Virus record (IMG/VR): IMGVR_UViG_3300037264_003921
Coordinates: 61,264-125,263 of that record
Direction: 5' to 3' (one strand)
Source of the DNA: a virus
DNA: 64,000 nt
In this document: positions 1 through 9,110 of the stretch, piece by piece
Numbering within the stretch: the stretch's first letter is position 1
Layout of the letters: each line of letters opens with the position of its first letter
Notes under the pieces: generated by a model
What the model was told of the DNA's origin: nothing
Databases searched by the model: none
The model's input: the letters and a program-made list of their open reading frames with translations, nothing else
Program-made: the position numbers and the translations under genes

Positions 1-652
1 ACGGGTTAGTTCTATAGGATCCCTGACGAACTCCCATTCGACATTGAGCTTGATCGACTAATATTTCACAATTCTCAGTTGTAATACTTATCGTCGCTTG
101 TAATTGTGGGATTATTGGAGCAATACGATTAAAATCAAAATCATAAAGTGGCAAAGGCATTAGCCCGACTTCTAAAGTCCTGATTTCTGGTTTTCTAAAT
201 ATTCTATCAAGAGCTTCGAATCCTATCCGTGGAACAACCAATCCGTCATCTAAGTAAAATCCCTCTGGAAATACAAAAAATTTATTACATTGCGAGTGCC
301 ATAATGTTTCATTATCTAAATCGAAATCAGAACCATTACTTGGTCCTGGATCTGACCCTAAAAATCTCCATACATCAATGTACGCCGATGGAGCAACAAA
401 ATCTGATGGAATATCAAACACAATAGAAAACGCCCCTAGTTTATCAGCAACTGGGGTCAATGGTGCTGGATACGATGGGTCGTCAGGGCCGACAATTGGT
501 ATCTGCGCGACTAAGCTCTCAGGCTTTTCTGACCCTTGATATATATCAATTCTTCTTATCGCAAATGGGTCTGTCGGGATCCCATTCTTATAAAATGTTA
601 CATTTAGTTCTACTGGCCCGCCAGTGCTTGATGATATTCTTGATGCTACCAT
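1..652 (-). CDS. Partial virion-associated hypothetical protein (C-terminus outside the window)
   Basis: The reading frame is open from an ATG at 652 leftward through the window edge (about 217 residues seen). It begins MVASRISSSTGGPVELNV and reads like a beta-rich structural protein with an early phrase of the type PVELNVTFYKNGIPTDPF. It follows the small gp26-associated gene in the same direction, 36 bases after that gene's stop, so it is probably a tail or baseplate component. No family was recognised. The frame is also open upstream to the preceding stop, but without another ATG, so 652 is the simplest start. Confidence 0.6.
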   Translation of the reverse strand, partial: MVASRISSSTGGPVELNVTFYKNGIPTDPFAIRRIDIYQGSEKPESLVAQIPIVGPDDPSYPAPLTPVADKLGAFSIVFDIPSDFVAPSAYIDVWRFLGSDPGPSNGSDFDLDNETLWHSQCNKFFVFPEGFYLDDGLVVPRIGFEALDRIFRKPEIRTLEVGLMPLPLYDFDFNRIAPIIPQLQATISITTENCEILVDQAQCRMGVRQGSYRTNP

Positions 653-688
653 ATAGTCTTGCGTATCTTTGCTATCAAAAAATACGGA

Positions 689-898
689 TTATATCGGCGG
701 ATTACCTGGGCTCTTTGGTATCTTGCCAGTGGCAGCTGCTGGCGCGGTAGTATTATCTCTCTTATGCTCTTTGTCGGCTCTTTTCAACCACCACTCTCTC
801 TCTTCTGCTGTCATATTAAATTGTTCGTCTAAACTGAGATTGGCAAAATGTTTAAGCAGAAACGATTCTTCCATTAGATGTCCCCACTCATTTTCCAT
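689..898 (-). CDS. Small protein following the baseplate gp26-like gene
   Basis: This 69-residue protein overlaps the end of the gp26-like gene by about 11 bases, which indicates translational coupling. It contains the phrase TAEEREWWLKR, a Trp-Trp motif that I associate with small proteins encoded next to the baseplate or tape-measure genes of myophages. The C-terminus is Ala/Pro-rich. A role in baseplate hub assembly (gp51-like position) is an inference from gene order only. Confidence 0.65.
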   Translation of the reverse strand: MENEWGHLMEESFLLKHFANLSLDEQFNMTAEEREWWLKRADKEHKRDNTTAPAAATGKIPKSPGNPPI

Positions 899-1769
899 CG
901 CTTCTGGAGACCGTTGGGCGAAAAAAGCTCTCCGTAATCGGAAGCTCCATTCTCATCTCATTAGAGCATGATATGCATTTTATAGTTATCGTAGTGTCTA
1001 TACTAGGAGACGCTGTACGTAGAAATTCCCTTATTGTAGCAGTGTCAGATGCATGCATTCGATGGCTAATTAAATCCTTAATCTTAGACCGATCAGCAGA
1101 TCCCATTGCTTCCATAACGAGCATATTAAGACTTTCCTCTAATGTGTCATCGATCGATTCAACTTGCCTATTTGGACCTTGGATCTTCTTGGTTGTCTTA
1201 CGTGTATTGATCATAGCTTGCATATCATACCCACGCATTAGACGTACTTTAACCCAAAATTCCGCACCGGCTTTTTTCGTTAAATGCGGTAGTACTACTT
1301 TAAACGGCTCTTCTCCTAGTTCTGGTTTTGGTCTATTAATTGTTTCTGACAATCTATTAAAATCATATTCATGTGTGCTTGCTTCACCACAATCTTCATT
1401 CGTACACTTCACGATGAATTCATATATATTGCCATATGTGATGCCACGAAGATAATACAGTAAAAATACTCTATCTCCTGCCAATAGATTTAGTGGATCA
1501 AAATTTTGACCAGGAAATTTAACACATTTCTTAAATAAATGGTCGATCGACTTACCAGATTGGGCAAGACGTTGTGTAGCAAGAATCTTTTCAGCAGCTA
1601 AGCCCATAGGACGAACCTCAACACGACCATCTGGGACTGCGCCATTATAATACAGTCCCTTACTTGGAAGAATAACTTCCTCCCATGGCATAACCTGGTC
1701 TTCAGGCATCCGTAACACTAAGTCAAGTAAATCTTGTGGCTTTGATTCTACTGGTTTGTCTTCTGACAT
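888..1769 (-). CDS. T4 gp26-like baseplate hub protein
   Basis: The 293-residue protein resembles the T4-type baseplate family that includes gp26, with an N-terminal segment reading LPSKGLYYNG and then a conserved core. Two pairs of cysteines (CTNEDC near residue 125 and CISCSN near residue 272) probably bind a metal, a feature of the longer versions of this family. The frame extends 7 codons upstream to a TTG, but an AGGAG ribosome-binding site lies 7 bases before the ATG at 1769, so that start is chosen. It heads a short coupled run with the small gene downstream. Assignment is by motif recall, not a search. Confidence 0.72.
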   Translation of the reverse strand: MSEDKPVESKPQDLLDLVLRMPEDQVMPWEEVILPSKGLYYNGAVPDGRVEVRPMGLAAEKILATQRLAQSGKSIDHLFKKCVKFPGQNFDPLNLLAGDRVFLLYYLRGITYGNIYEFIVKCTNEDCGEASTHEYDFNRLSETINRPKPELGEEPFKVVLPHLTKKAGAEFWVKVRLMRGYDMQAMINTRKTTKKIQGPNRQVESIDDTLEESLNMLVMEAMGSADRSKIKDLISHRMHASDTATIREFLRTASPSIDTTITIKCISCSNEMRMELPITESFFRPTVSRSDGK

Positions 1770-1826
1770 ATACAAACTCCTATGATTCAAAATTATTTAT
1801 CTATGATACTATTGTTGTAGCTTGGA

Positions 1827-2351
1827 TTATTGTGGCTGTGATGGAGCTTCAATCTCTGCCCAATCATATGACAATATCATGTTAATCAACTTTATCTCAC
1901 TATTGTCATATGACAACTCACTGTGTGAAATGCTCTTCGGCCAACTATTCTTCAAAGTAAAAGTAGGCCCAGTTGATTCACCAACTCCATCTGTTAAAAT
2001 AAAAGAGCTCGTTTTCTTGTAGTCATTAGCAGAATTTATTCCTTCGCCGTTTGTATATACTTTATCTTGCCATGTCCTCATATCGCCTATCATACCCATC
2101 ACATCATAAAATGACAGAGATACATCTTCCCAATTAACTGTTTTAGCGAATTTGTATTTAATCGATGCACCGACAACAATCTCTTCTTCGATAGAAAATC
2201 CTGGTAATTGTATGCTTTTAGCGTATAACATCGTAGGCTTATTAATTAATCCCTCTCCAAGAGATGTGATACGCCACCGATGTGATCTGTGTGTAGTTAC
2301 GGTAATTGACGCTTCTGATGATGCATCAGATCCAATGTTAAATCCAGGCAT
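1827..2351 (-). CDS. Tail tube protein (gp19-like), paralogue 2
   Basis: This 174-residue protein begins MPGFNIG and contains the HRWRITSLG and SLSFYDV phrases of the T4 gp19 tail-tube family. It is clearly related to the adjacent 177-residue tube protein: both share MPGFNIG, an H-R/K-HRW segment, a WE-x-(V/I)-SL-x-(F/W)-YD segment and a (S/A)-(F/L)-x-(L/M)-TDG segment. It is separated from that gene by a 13-bp inverted repeat, so its expression may be lower. It may be a minor tube protein or a specialised tube terminator; which of the two is the main tube protein is inferred from ribosome-binding sites. Confidence 0.85.
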   Translation of the reverse strand: MPGFNIGSDASSEASITVTTHRSHRWRITSLGEGLINKPTMLYAKSIQLPGFSIEEEIVVGASIKYKFAKTVNWEDVSLSFYDVMGMIGDMRTWQDKVYTNGEGINSANDYKKTSSFILTDGVGESTGPTFTLKNSWPKSISHSELSYDNSEIKLINMILSYDWAEIEAPSQPQ

Positions 2352-2357
2352 TTTATA

Positions 2358-2395
2358 TAGTATTCCTATTGTTATGTCTGATAATAGGAATACTA
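2358..2395 (-). terminator. 13-bp inverted repeat between the two tail tube genes
   Basis: Arms TAGTATTCCTATT and AATAGGAATACTA are perfectly complementary, with a 12-base loop. The repeat fills nearly all of the 48-base gap between the tube genes. It has no clear T-run, so it may be an attenuator or an RNA-processing or stability site rather than a full terminator. Confidence 0.6.
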
Positions 2396-2399
2396 ATGT

Positions 2400-2933
2400 T
2401 TATTGATCTCTTGTAGCTCTATCGAAGCGCATAGTAACTTCAACTAGTTGGATATCTGTATTTGTGTAATCAAGATCTCCCCAATTAGTCTGTTGTGGCC
2501 ATACGCCTTTCAATGTCCATTGTTCAGATGTAGCACCTGTACCATCAGTCATTGACAGTTTCGCTTCTTTTTTATATGCTCCTGGTGTGGCAACTGATAT
2601 AGGGCCTCCACCAGCACCAATGCCACTTGTCGTGACTGTTGTCACCCACTTAAACATCTGCTCTGATACATCTGGATTCTGTTCAGCGTCATACCATGCT
2701 AGGCTGATTGGCTCCCATGACTGTTTACCAGCGAAATATGCTTGCTCTTGGTCATGGTGCATTATTGCTTCTTCATATTTAAATTGCGGTCTAGACGCTT
2801 TTTGCAAAAACAGCAAAGCCTCACGCTGTATTGGACCAATTGTTTCAAATAGCCAACGATGTTTACGTCGAGTTTCTGTGACGTTGGATGGTTCGTTACC
2901 ACCACCACCGCCTCCAATGTTAAATCCAGGCAC
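2400..2933 (-). CDS. Major tail tube protein (gp19-like)
   Basis: A 177-residue protein of the T4 gp19 tail-tube family, starting with PGFNIGGGGGG and containing the HRWLFETIG and SLAWYDAEQ segments. It forms the inner tube that the sheath contracts around. The start codon is GTG, preceded by a good GGAGG site about 10 bases upstream. The gene follows the sheath gene and its terminator-like hairpin, so it probably has its own promoter in the approximately 180-base gap to the right. A paralogue lies directly downstream. Confidence 0.88.
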   Translation of the reverse strand: MPGFNIGGGGGGNEPSNVTETRRKHRWLFETIGPIQREALLFLQKASRPQFKYEEAIMHHDQEQAYFAGKQSWEPISLAWYDAEQNPDVSEQMFKWVTTVTTSGIGAGGGPISVATPGAYKKEAKLSMTDGTGATSEQWTLKGVWPQQTNWGDLDYTNTDIQLVEVTMRFDRATRDQ

Positions 2934-3074
2934 TTTAGCTTAGCCTCCTTAACCAAACATAAAAACGACATTATTGTCATTAATATTTTGATCAATGTAT
3001 TTCATAATTACAGCATATTTTTGACGCGTGATGTATAAACAAATATTGCGATTGTAAGGTTGATTATATACAGA

Positions 3075-3104
3075 AAGAGCCTGAGTATTACTACCCAGGC
3101 TCTT
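3075..3104 (-). terminator. Terminator after the tail sheath gene
   Basis: AAGAGCCTG and CAGGCTCTT form a perfect 9-bp stem with a 12-base loop just after the sheath stop codon. On the minus strand the stem is followed by TCTGTATAT, a weak T-rich tail. This would separate the sheath transcript from the tail tube genes. Confidence 0.7.
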
Positions 3105-3114
3105 GTAAATCTTA

Positions 3115-5958
3115 TTATACTGTACTGGCACCAACAACGACCCCAGCCGCTGCAAGGACTTCTTCAGCAGCAAAACTCTGCTCTGTACGTAGAATCACCA
3201 AATTCAACACGATGAATTCAGCAGCGCGTGTTGGCTTTAGAAGAATTGCCACATGAAGTTCGTTTCTATCAATGCGTTCAGGCGTGTTATTAGTCGAATC
3301 GCATATTACCTTAAATGCCTGCAATCCCCTACGCGCCATTATATCTTCAAGGAATGGGGTTATAGCAGACCTTACTTCTGCAAACAATAGCTTGTCTATC
3401 GGCTCAAACAAGAAGAATCTCAATAGGCGAACAAGATTCTTCTTTAAGAATATCAATAACATACGCACATTTACTCGATCAAGAGCCGTCTGACGACGTT
3501 GTAGTGTTCTCTGTCCGAAAACCGTAATGCCATCCTGTGGGAATTTAACTATTGGATTGACAGCGTTGCCACTACCATACAATAGATCACGTTCACCTTG
3601 TGTAGCATTAAATTCAACATCAAGAGCTGTCAATAAATGGCCTCTCTGTAATCCTGCTGGAGCAAACCACTGCTCACGCTCTCTTGCAGTTCTTGCAAAG
3701 ACACTGGCCGCAAATCCTGATGGCGGAACGAATAATTCCTCACCTGAGAATTGGTTGAAGATCTTCAGCCATGGCCAATATAATGCGCCATAACTAGAAT
3801 TAATAGCCGCAGAAAGGTCACTAAGCAGCATACCGTTATGCCAATCAACAGCCTGTTGTGGCCTCAAGCCAAACGGACTATCAACTAGATAAAGCATATC
3901 CCCACGGCCTTCACACAACTGGAGTGCCTGACCAATTACAGAGCCAGAGCTTACACCAGGAATGCATAGCAAATTAGTGTCGAATACTTCAGGATTCTGG
4001 AATGCAAATAAGCCAGTGGAAGTAGCTGGATTGCCAATTATGGCACGATCAAGCTCTGAACTAAATACTGGATCCGTTGGAATACCATTAGCCTGGCCAG
4101 AGAATATTCTATTCGTAACAGGCGTTGGGTTACGGACCTCAAAGCTTGGATCAGATGGATCATTATTCAAATATGATGGACGTGCTTCCCATTCAACAAA
4201 TGGGTTACCATTTACACCACCTAACGTGCTTCCTGCATTCAGGACGTTGGCAAGGTATCTAGCTTCACTTGAATCGAAGCTGAGATCGTCTACCCTATCA
4301 ACCTCAACACCGCTCTGGAACACTCTAATTGAATATCTGTCACCAATACTATTAAACAATTCAACGGTCACCCTTAGTGGGTCTACCCATGTTCCTGGAG
4401 TCTTAGCAACTAGGAATCCAACTATATTTTCATAATATGAAGTATCAGCCTCGCATGTATCACTTGCTGGATCAAGCTCACAGCTTAATGGTATTGATGG
4501 TGTTACTGTGCCAGGTGCTGGTAATGAAACACGTGGATCAGAGAATCCACGGTAATTTCTAGTATACGGGAATGGAATGTCAAGCTCTTCAGCAAACTTT
4601 AAAGTTTTAATATATGAGAAGGTTGCTTGTATCTTCAAAATTGCCAATTTTACGTCATCAGATGAAATTATAACAACTCTCGACTCACCATCTGCAACTT
4701 GCAATGCGAAACTGTCATAATAACGGTTCCCAGCCTTGACGCCGCCAAGATTCAACGCATCAGAAACTTCAGTGGTGTCAAGAGTACCATTTGGAATAGA
4801 CATTTCAAGATCAACAGTTGCATCAACACCTATCGATGAAATCCTGACACGATTGTTCGCGTTATTGATTATATATGGACCAGGATCATTACTTAACAAA
4901 TAGCTTCTTGGAATATCAAACACAAATTGTGAAACGCCAACTTCGAGAGCCCATGCTTCAATAGCCATTAGTTGTATACGATCGCCAGCTAGCTTTGTTA
5001 CTATTTCAGGGATTCCGCCAACATTTTGGGCAAGATAGTCTTCACCGCTACCGACCAATACATTGAATGCATCAACAAACGTATCGGTGTCTGTGAATGA
5101 TACTGTACCAAAAGAAAAACTTGGTGCTGCGCCACCTTGGACTGAAAAAGAGAAAGTTCTATTATCAGGACGAGTCTTAAACGAGAATGAATCATCAAGC
5201 TCAAGCGGGTTCGACCCAGTAACAACTATAGCAAATATTAACCCACAATCATTATCGCCAGTGCCAACCAATATTGGTTCTGAAGTGCCCAACGTACCAC
5301 TTTCTACAACGGCCCCTGAATTTGTCGTCACTCCATCACTGTTTCTGACTATCTCAAATCTAGCATCATCCATCACCGATCCACTGCTAGGAGGTGGAGC
5401 CTGAGTGATTAATACAGTAAAACTATCATCAATAGCATCTAAATAAGTGTCACTCAAACCAGCGCCGGTAAAATCTAATGTCGCAACAGTGATTTCTGAT
5501 CCGCCATCGATATCAGTAAAACTTATATCGAATACAGAGCCATCATGGAATTCAAAAGGTGCATCAGCACTTGGTGTACGAAGCAATATGCGGCCATGAT
5601 CAATACCTTTAAACAATGGGATACGACCCCATCCTTCAATTTTTAAACCACTCGTATCAATAGCGATGGCGGCAAGCTCATCTGGCTGGCCATCCTCGGC
5701 TTCAACACCTACTCGCAATATATATGCTTGATTGCCTTCTTCCATATAGTTAAGAACAGCGAATCCAAGAGAAGATTCTCTTATTGGCTCTCCAAATGTA
5801 TCGATGAACTGCTGAGAATTTGACACAAATGTTGGGGTATTTACTGGACCTTTTTTGGCTGTTCCAATAAATACTGGCCTAAGCGGCCCAACTGCTGTTG
5901 GCAGTGCACTGAGGTCTATCTCTCGTGGAAAAACTCCCGGGGAAAGGAAAACCGCCAT
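3115..5958 (-). CDS. Contractile tail sheath protein (gp18-like)
   Basis: A 947-residue sheath protein, much longer than T4 gp18 (about 660 residues). The N-terminus reads FLSPGVFPREIDLS followed by PVFIGTAKKGP, the usual sheath opening. The C-terminal part has the conserved arginine-rich phrase RQTALDRVNVRMLL and ends in FIVLNLVILR-like strands that in the family mediate subunit linkage. The extra length is in the middle (about residues 100-550) and probably forms surface domains. A clear AGGAG site precedes the ATG. It is followed by a hairpin terminator and then the tube genes, the usual sheath-tube order. Confidence 0.93.
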   Translation of the reverse strand: MAVFLSPGVFPREIDLSALPTAVGPLRPVFIGTAKKGPVNTPTFVSNSQQFIDTFGEPIRESSLGFAVLNYMEEGNQAYILRVGVEAEDGQPDELAAIAIDTSGLKIEGWGRIPLFKGIDHGRILLRTPSADAPFEFHDGSVFDISFTDIDGGSEITVATLDFTGAGLSDTYLDAIDDSFTVLITQAPPPSSGSVMDDARFEIVRNSDGVTTNSGAVVESGTLGTSEPILVGTGDNDCGLIFAIVVTGSNPLELDDSFSFKTRPDNRTFSFSVQGGAAPSFSFGTVSFTDTDTFVDAFNVLVGSGEDYLAQNVGGIPEIVTKLAGDRIQLMAIEAWALEVGVSQFVFDIPRSYLLSNDPGPYIINNANNRVRISSIGVDATVDLEMSIPNGTLDTTEVSDALNLGGVKAGNRYYDSFALQVADGESRVVIISSDDVKLAILKIQATFSYIKTLKFAEELDIPFPYTRNYRGFSDPRVSLPAPGTVTPSIPLSCELDPASDTCEADTSYYENIVGFLVAKTPGTWVDPLRVTVELFNSIGDRYSIRVFQSGVEVDRVDDLSFDSSEARYLANVLNAGSTLGGVNGNPFVEWEARPSYLNNDPSDPSFEVRNPTPVTNRIFSGQANGIPTDPVFSSELDRAIIGNPATSTGLFAFQNPEVFDTNLLCIPGVSSGSVIGQALQLCEGRGDMLYLVDSPFGLRPQQAVDWHNGMLLSDLSAAINSSYGALYWPWLKIFNQFSGEELFVPPSGFAASVFARTAREREQWFAPAGLQRGHLLTALDVEFNATQGERDLLYGSGNAVNPIVKFPQDGITVFGQRTLQRRQTALDRVNVRMLLIFLKKNLVRLLRFFLFEPIDKLLFAEVRSAITPFLEDIMARRGLQAFKVICDSTNNTPERIDRNELHVAILLKPTRAAEFIVLNLVILRTEQSFAAEEVLAAAGVVVGASTV

Positions 5959-6006
5959 ATTATTCTCCTAATGCTTTATCATCATCATGTGTATATTTGC
6001 AATCAC

Positions 6007-7554
6007 CTATTTTTGCAACCATCTCACATAACGAAGCTTTTCTTTCCCAAGCACCTTATGCATCCCATATTTAATAGCATATTGATTTTCATCTAATTTA
6101 AGCCTAGCTGCATGATCCCACACAGTCTTCTTATGATACCAAGCGTTGTTAGCATCAACATACCAATAGTCAGGCTTTACAAACCCATCAAACTTCCATC
6201 CTGCAGCCCTATAGATTGTCCCTTCATGAGCATAAGTCGTATCGGCAAATGTATAGATCACCTTAACCAATGGCTTGTTACCTTTAATAAATCGTATAGC
6301 CTTTCCCAACAACATAGAAGCTAAATTCTTTTTTTGATATTGTGGATGTATCACAAATCTAGTCAGCTCTAATGCATGTTTAGAAAGTACATTAAGGCGT
6401 TTAGCACTTTGCTCTCTTGTAGGATGAGAGAAAACGGCAGATGCAATAATTTTATTATTCAGCTTAGCAACATATCTAACTGAACCAAATCTGCCAATAT
6501 TAGCCATATAATGGTACTTAGCAAACAAACTTCTTAATTCATCTGTAACATCGGCGCATTCAAATATGATATCACTAAAGTTGAAATCAATGATTTCATA
6601 TGGTTTATTAAGCCCAAGCTTTTCGCGAATAATATTTTCTACAAGTTGTCTACTACGGAACTCATAATCCCAAATTGCTAAAAGATCATAATCTTCACCA
6701 AAATAAGTTTTAAGGAATGTTGCTTTTGCATTATCATTAGCTTGTTTGTTCTTTGTATAATGCCAATAGCCTTGGCATTCAATCATCAAATTTTTCTGCA
6801 TCGACCCATGTTTCGGTATCTTGCAGTCGAATATATAGCCAGTAAAACGGCTATTCGTAGTAACAATTGGACCAACAGTGGTTTGAGCACCCTCAGCAAA
6901 GTATGGCACTTTAAGATCATCTAGTATTGAATATAAAGTTGTTTGTAGTGAAGACACTTTATTAGTATGCCACGAAGATAATCTAGCTTTATCCAGCACA
7001 TTGATCATTTTGTTTCTATATTCAGGCGACTGCCAAAGCTCCTTTGAGCGCTTAGAAGCAGCAGCGTAATATTTAGACTCAGATCTAAGCTCATGCTGTC
7101 GTTTGGCATAATCCTTATCAGCCCAAGCTTTTTTGCTGGTGTTACTAATATTCGTTTTGCCTTTATCAGAGCGCCGCCAGTGTAATCTTCGTTCACGCTC
7201 ACTAGCAGAACAATTTTCCCAACTACGTCGCTGGCTATATGCTATTTTACGCTTTATATTATTATTATGGACTTTTGCTGCATAATCAGGATCATCATGC
7301 AAATTAGCAAATTTCTTGCAATATGTCGGGTCCTTATATATTGGATTTGCACGCGACTCAGCTGCAAGTATTGGTTTCAAGCATTTATTGCATACCCATT
7401 GACCAGGCCTACGACGCTTCCTACGCCGATAATTCCCAACAGTTGTGCTTAATACAGCATAGCAAACAGCACATTTTAGTGTCAAATATGCAGCACTATC
7501 CAAAGATGCTGGCTGTTCAATAACCTGCTGATCTACAATGCCTTTAGATTTCAC
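6007..7554 (-). CDS. Fusion of Vsr-like nuclease and Mom-like GNAT domain, copy 1
   Basis: The 515-residue protein has four visible parts. A zinc ribbon is formed by C28/C31 and C55/C58. Residues 110-185 hold repeated helical units of the type W-x-(D/S)-x-(D/E)-Y-(A/R), like NUMOD-type DNA-binding repeats of homing endonucleases. Residues 200-310 look like a PD-(D/E)XK/Vsr-type nuclease (IFDCKIP with D243, LMIECQGYWHY with E259). Residues 345-515 match the phage Mu Mom family: KYHYM, LTRFVIHP, and FADTTYAHEGTIYRAAGW. Mom converts DNA adenine to N6-methylcarbamoyl-adenine in phage Mu. The gene sits between the sheath gene and a small neck-region gene. A second copy is on the plus strand 4.3 kb to the right. 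Single-chain restriction-modification or homing activity is an inference. Confidence 0.8.
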   Translation of the reverse strand: MKSKGIVDQQVIEQPASLDSAAYLTLKCAVCYAVLSTTVGNYRRRKRRRPGQWVCNKCLKPILAAESRANPIYKDPTYCKKFANLHDDPDYAAKVHNNNIKRKIAYSQRRSWENCSASERERRLHWRRSDKGKTNISNTSKKAWADKDYAKRQHELRSESKYYAAASKRSKELWQSPEYRNKMINVLDKARLSSWHTNKVSSLQTTLYSILDDLKVPYFAEGAQTTVGPIVTTNSRFTGYIFDCKIPKHGSMQKNLMIECQGYWHYTKNKQANDNAKATFLKTYFGEDYDLLAIWDYEFRSRQLVENIIREKLGLNKPYEIIDFNFSDIIFECADVTDELRSLFAKYHYMANIGRFGSVRYVAKLNNKIIASAVFSHPTREQSAKRLNVLSKHALELTRFVIHPQYQKKNLASMLLGKAIRFIKGNKPLVKVIYTFADTTYAHEGTIYRAAGWKFDGFVKPDYWYVDANNAWYHKKTVWDHAARLKLDENQYAIKYGMHKVLGKEKLRYVRWLQK

Positions 7555-7561
7555 ACTTTAT

Positions 7562-7831
7562 TTATTCTAAACTTCCTGATACAATCGATATCCTGCCAGC
7601 CTTTTGATGGTTAACAATTTGCTCACGTATCAAACGTGATACTGGAAACTTACCAGTCTTGCCACAATGCAGTATAACTGTCTGTTCGCCAATATAAAAA
7701 TCGACACCATTTGGAGCTCTCAATTGGATCGATACTGGCTGATTAGTAGTCTTATTACATAATGTTACATATGCCAAGCTACTATTTTTAGCCTTTGTGA
7801 TTTCCCTTTGTGTTATTGGTCTCTTTGCCAT
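7562..7831 (-). CDS. Hypothetical protein in the tail/neck operon
   Basis: An 89-residue basic protein (MAKRPITQREITKAK...). The middle reads like a small beta-rich domain (VDFYIGEQTVILHCGKTG). A T-rich run of 20 bases separates it from the gp15-like gene, and an AGG-type site precedes its ATG. It lies among tail-completion genes, so a virion or assembly role is likely, but no family was recognised. Confidence 0.6.
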   Translation of the reverse strand: MAKRPITQREITKAKNSSLAYVTLCNKTTNQPVSIQLRAPNGVDFYIGEQTVILHCGKTGKFPVSRLIREQIVNHQKAGRISIVSGSLE

Positions 7832-7851
7832 CTTATACCTCCAATTTATTT

Positions 7852-8691
7852 TTATTTAGCAGGTTTAAAAAATTCTTCATTTATAACACTTCGTAACGGC
7901 TCAACAGCTTCAAGGAATTTGCCAGTCCTTTCATGCAAAGAAGTAACTTTTCCAAGTACTGTTGGAAGTATTTTTTCCGGCAATGGTAACCACCCTTCCA
8001 TTGTTACAGAAACATCATAACGCACTTTTGCTAATTCCTCAGCACCAATGTCAATATCTGAATTGTCTGTTGAGTCACCAAATCTTAGTTGAACATTACC
8101 ACGTAACCCAGACTCATCATCTATTTTAAATTCAGCCAATGGATGGAATCTAGTCATAATCTGATGCATAATATATTCAACATCACGCTTTCGTTCGGTC
8201 CAGACCGATAGCGTATAATCAATTAAAGCAGGCCATGGACGATATGTTAGTATAATTTTTGAACCATCATCATGGGCGAATCGTCTAGTCATGTTAATAT
8301 GTGGTGGACTAAATTTTTCCACATTGAAACGCCAGCCAGTACGGTTAATTGACATAACTGGCAATTTTATACGTCCAGATCTCAAATCTTGTTGCCATAT
8401 TAATAAGGTTTTATCCCCACCAGCAATCCTTACAGTCAAATCTCGCACTGAATCTTGTGTTGGCACTTTAATGTCTTCAAAATATCTCTTCATTCCAGTA
8501 TCCATTGAATAGAAACCACGCACAAGTACAGATCTAATGTCTTCTGGTTGGTTGAGATTGACATCACTATTAGTTAATTCATCTTTCTCTACTAGGTCTG
8601 GTTGTGTTGGTAGTGTTGATGATATCAACGGAGCTCGCTCTGTAGCTAAGTTCTTATTTGATCGTGGCAAAAATGTGAAGTTGTGAATCAT
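7852..8691 (-). CDS. Tail sheath stabiliser/completion protein (gp15-like)
   Basis: The 279-residue protein resembles T4 gp15, which caps the tail and joins it to the neck. Matches to the family pattern include GFYSMDTGMKRYFEDIKV near residue 60, the PVMSINR segment, and RPWPALIDYTLSVWT followed by IMHQIMTRFHPLAEF, corresponding to the T4 segment in which a structural beta strand precedes EQILPYFQP. The start codon overlaps the stop of the preceding gene (TAATG). It belongs to the coupled gp14-like/unknown/gp15-like run. Confidence 0.72.
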   Translation of the reverse strand: MIHNFTFLPRSNKNLATERAPLISSTLPTQPDLVEKDELTNSDVNLNQPEDIRSVLVRGFYSMDTGMKRYFEDIKVPTQDSVRDLTVRIAGGDKTLLIWQQDLRSGRIKLPVMSINRTGWRFNVEKFSPPHINMTRRFAHDDGSKIILTYRPWPALIDYTLSVWTERKRDVEYIMHQIMTRFHPLAEFKIDDESGLRGNVQLRFGDSTDNSDIDIGAEELAKVRYDVSVTMEGWLPLPEKILPTVLGKVTSLHERTGKFLEAVEPLRSVINEEFFKPAK

Positions 8692-9110
8692 TACTTTGCC
8701 TTCGCTTTCATTCCACCAATACCAAGCGCTTTAATAATACGATTCACATGATCGATGTTTTGCATTTCAACACGAATCTTTTGCCATGGCCTACCACCAT
8801 ATAATTCGTGCATACGGGCTGATTTATCGGCTTCTGTGTTAGGTGGTATATAAACAATCGCACGATCATTAACTATAAGTTTAGTAATAAACTTAGCAAT
8901 TTCAGATGGTTGCATACTATCTAATGGCTGCTTGGTATGTGGATTTTTCAGCGGATAGTACAACTGTTGGACACGTCTAATATAGTCCTCAATGACAGAT
9001 GATTTTACATAATCAGACAATGAATCAATAACAGAGCGACCAGCCCTCATTATGTTGGTCTTAAGCTCTAATTCCAATTCATCGGCATTTTTTACATTTA
9101 TTAACGGCAT
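8691..9110 (-). CDS. Hypothetical neck-region protein
   Basis: A 139-residue, lysine- and arginine-containing protein coupled by overlapping stop and start codons to the gp14-like gene before it and the gp15-like gene after it. The N-terminal 60 residues look helical (DELELELKTNIMRAGRSV) and the C-terminus ends GIGGMKAKAK. Position suggests a head-completion or tail-terminator role, analogous to small connector proteins, but no family is recognised. Confidence 0.65.
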   Translation of the reverse strand: MPLINVKNADELELELKTNIMRAGRSVIDSLSDYVKSSVIEDYIRRVQQLYYPLKNPHTKQPLDSMQPSEIAKFITKLIVNDRAIVYIPPNTEADKSARMHELYGGRPWQKIRVEMQNIDHVNRIIKALGIGGMKAKAK

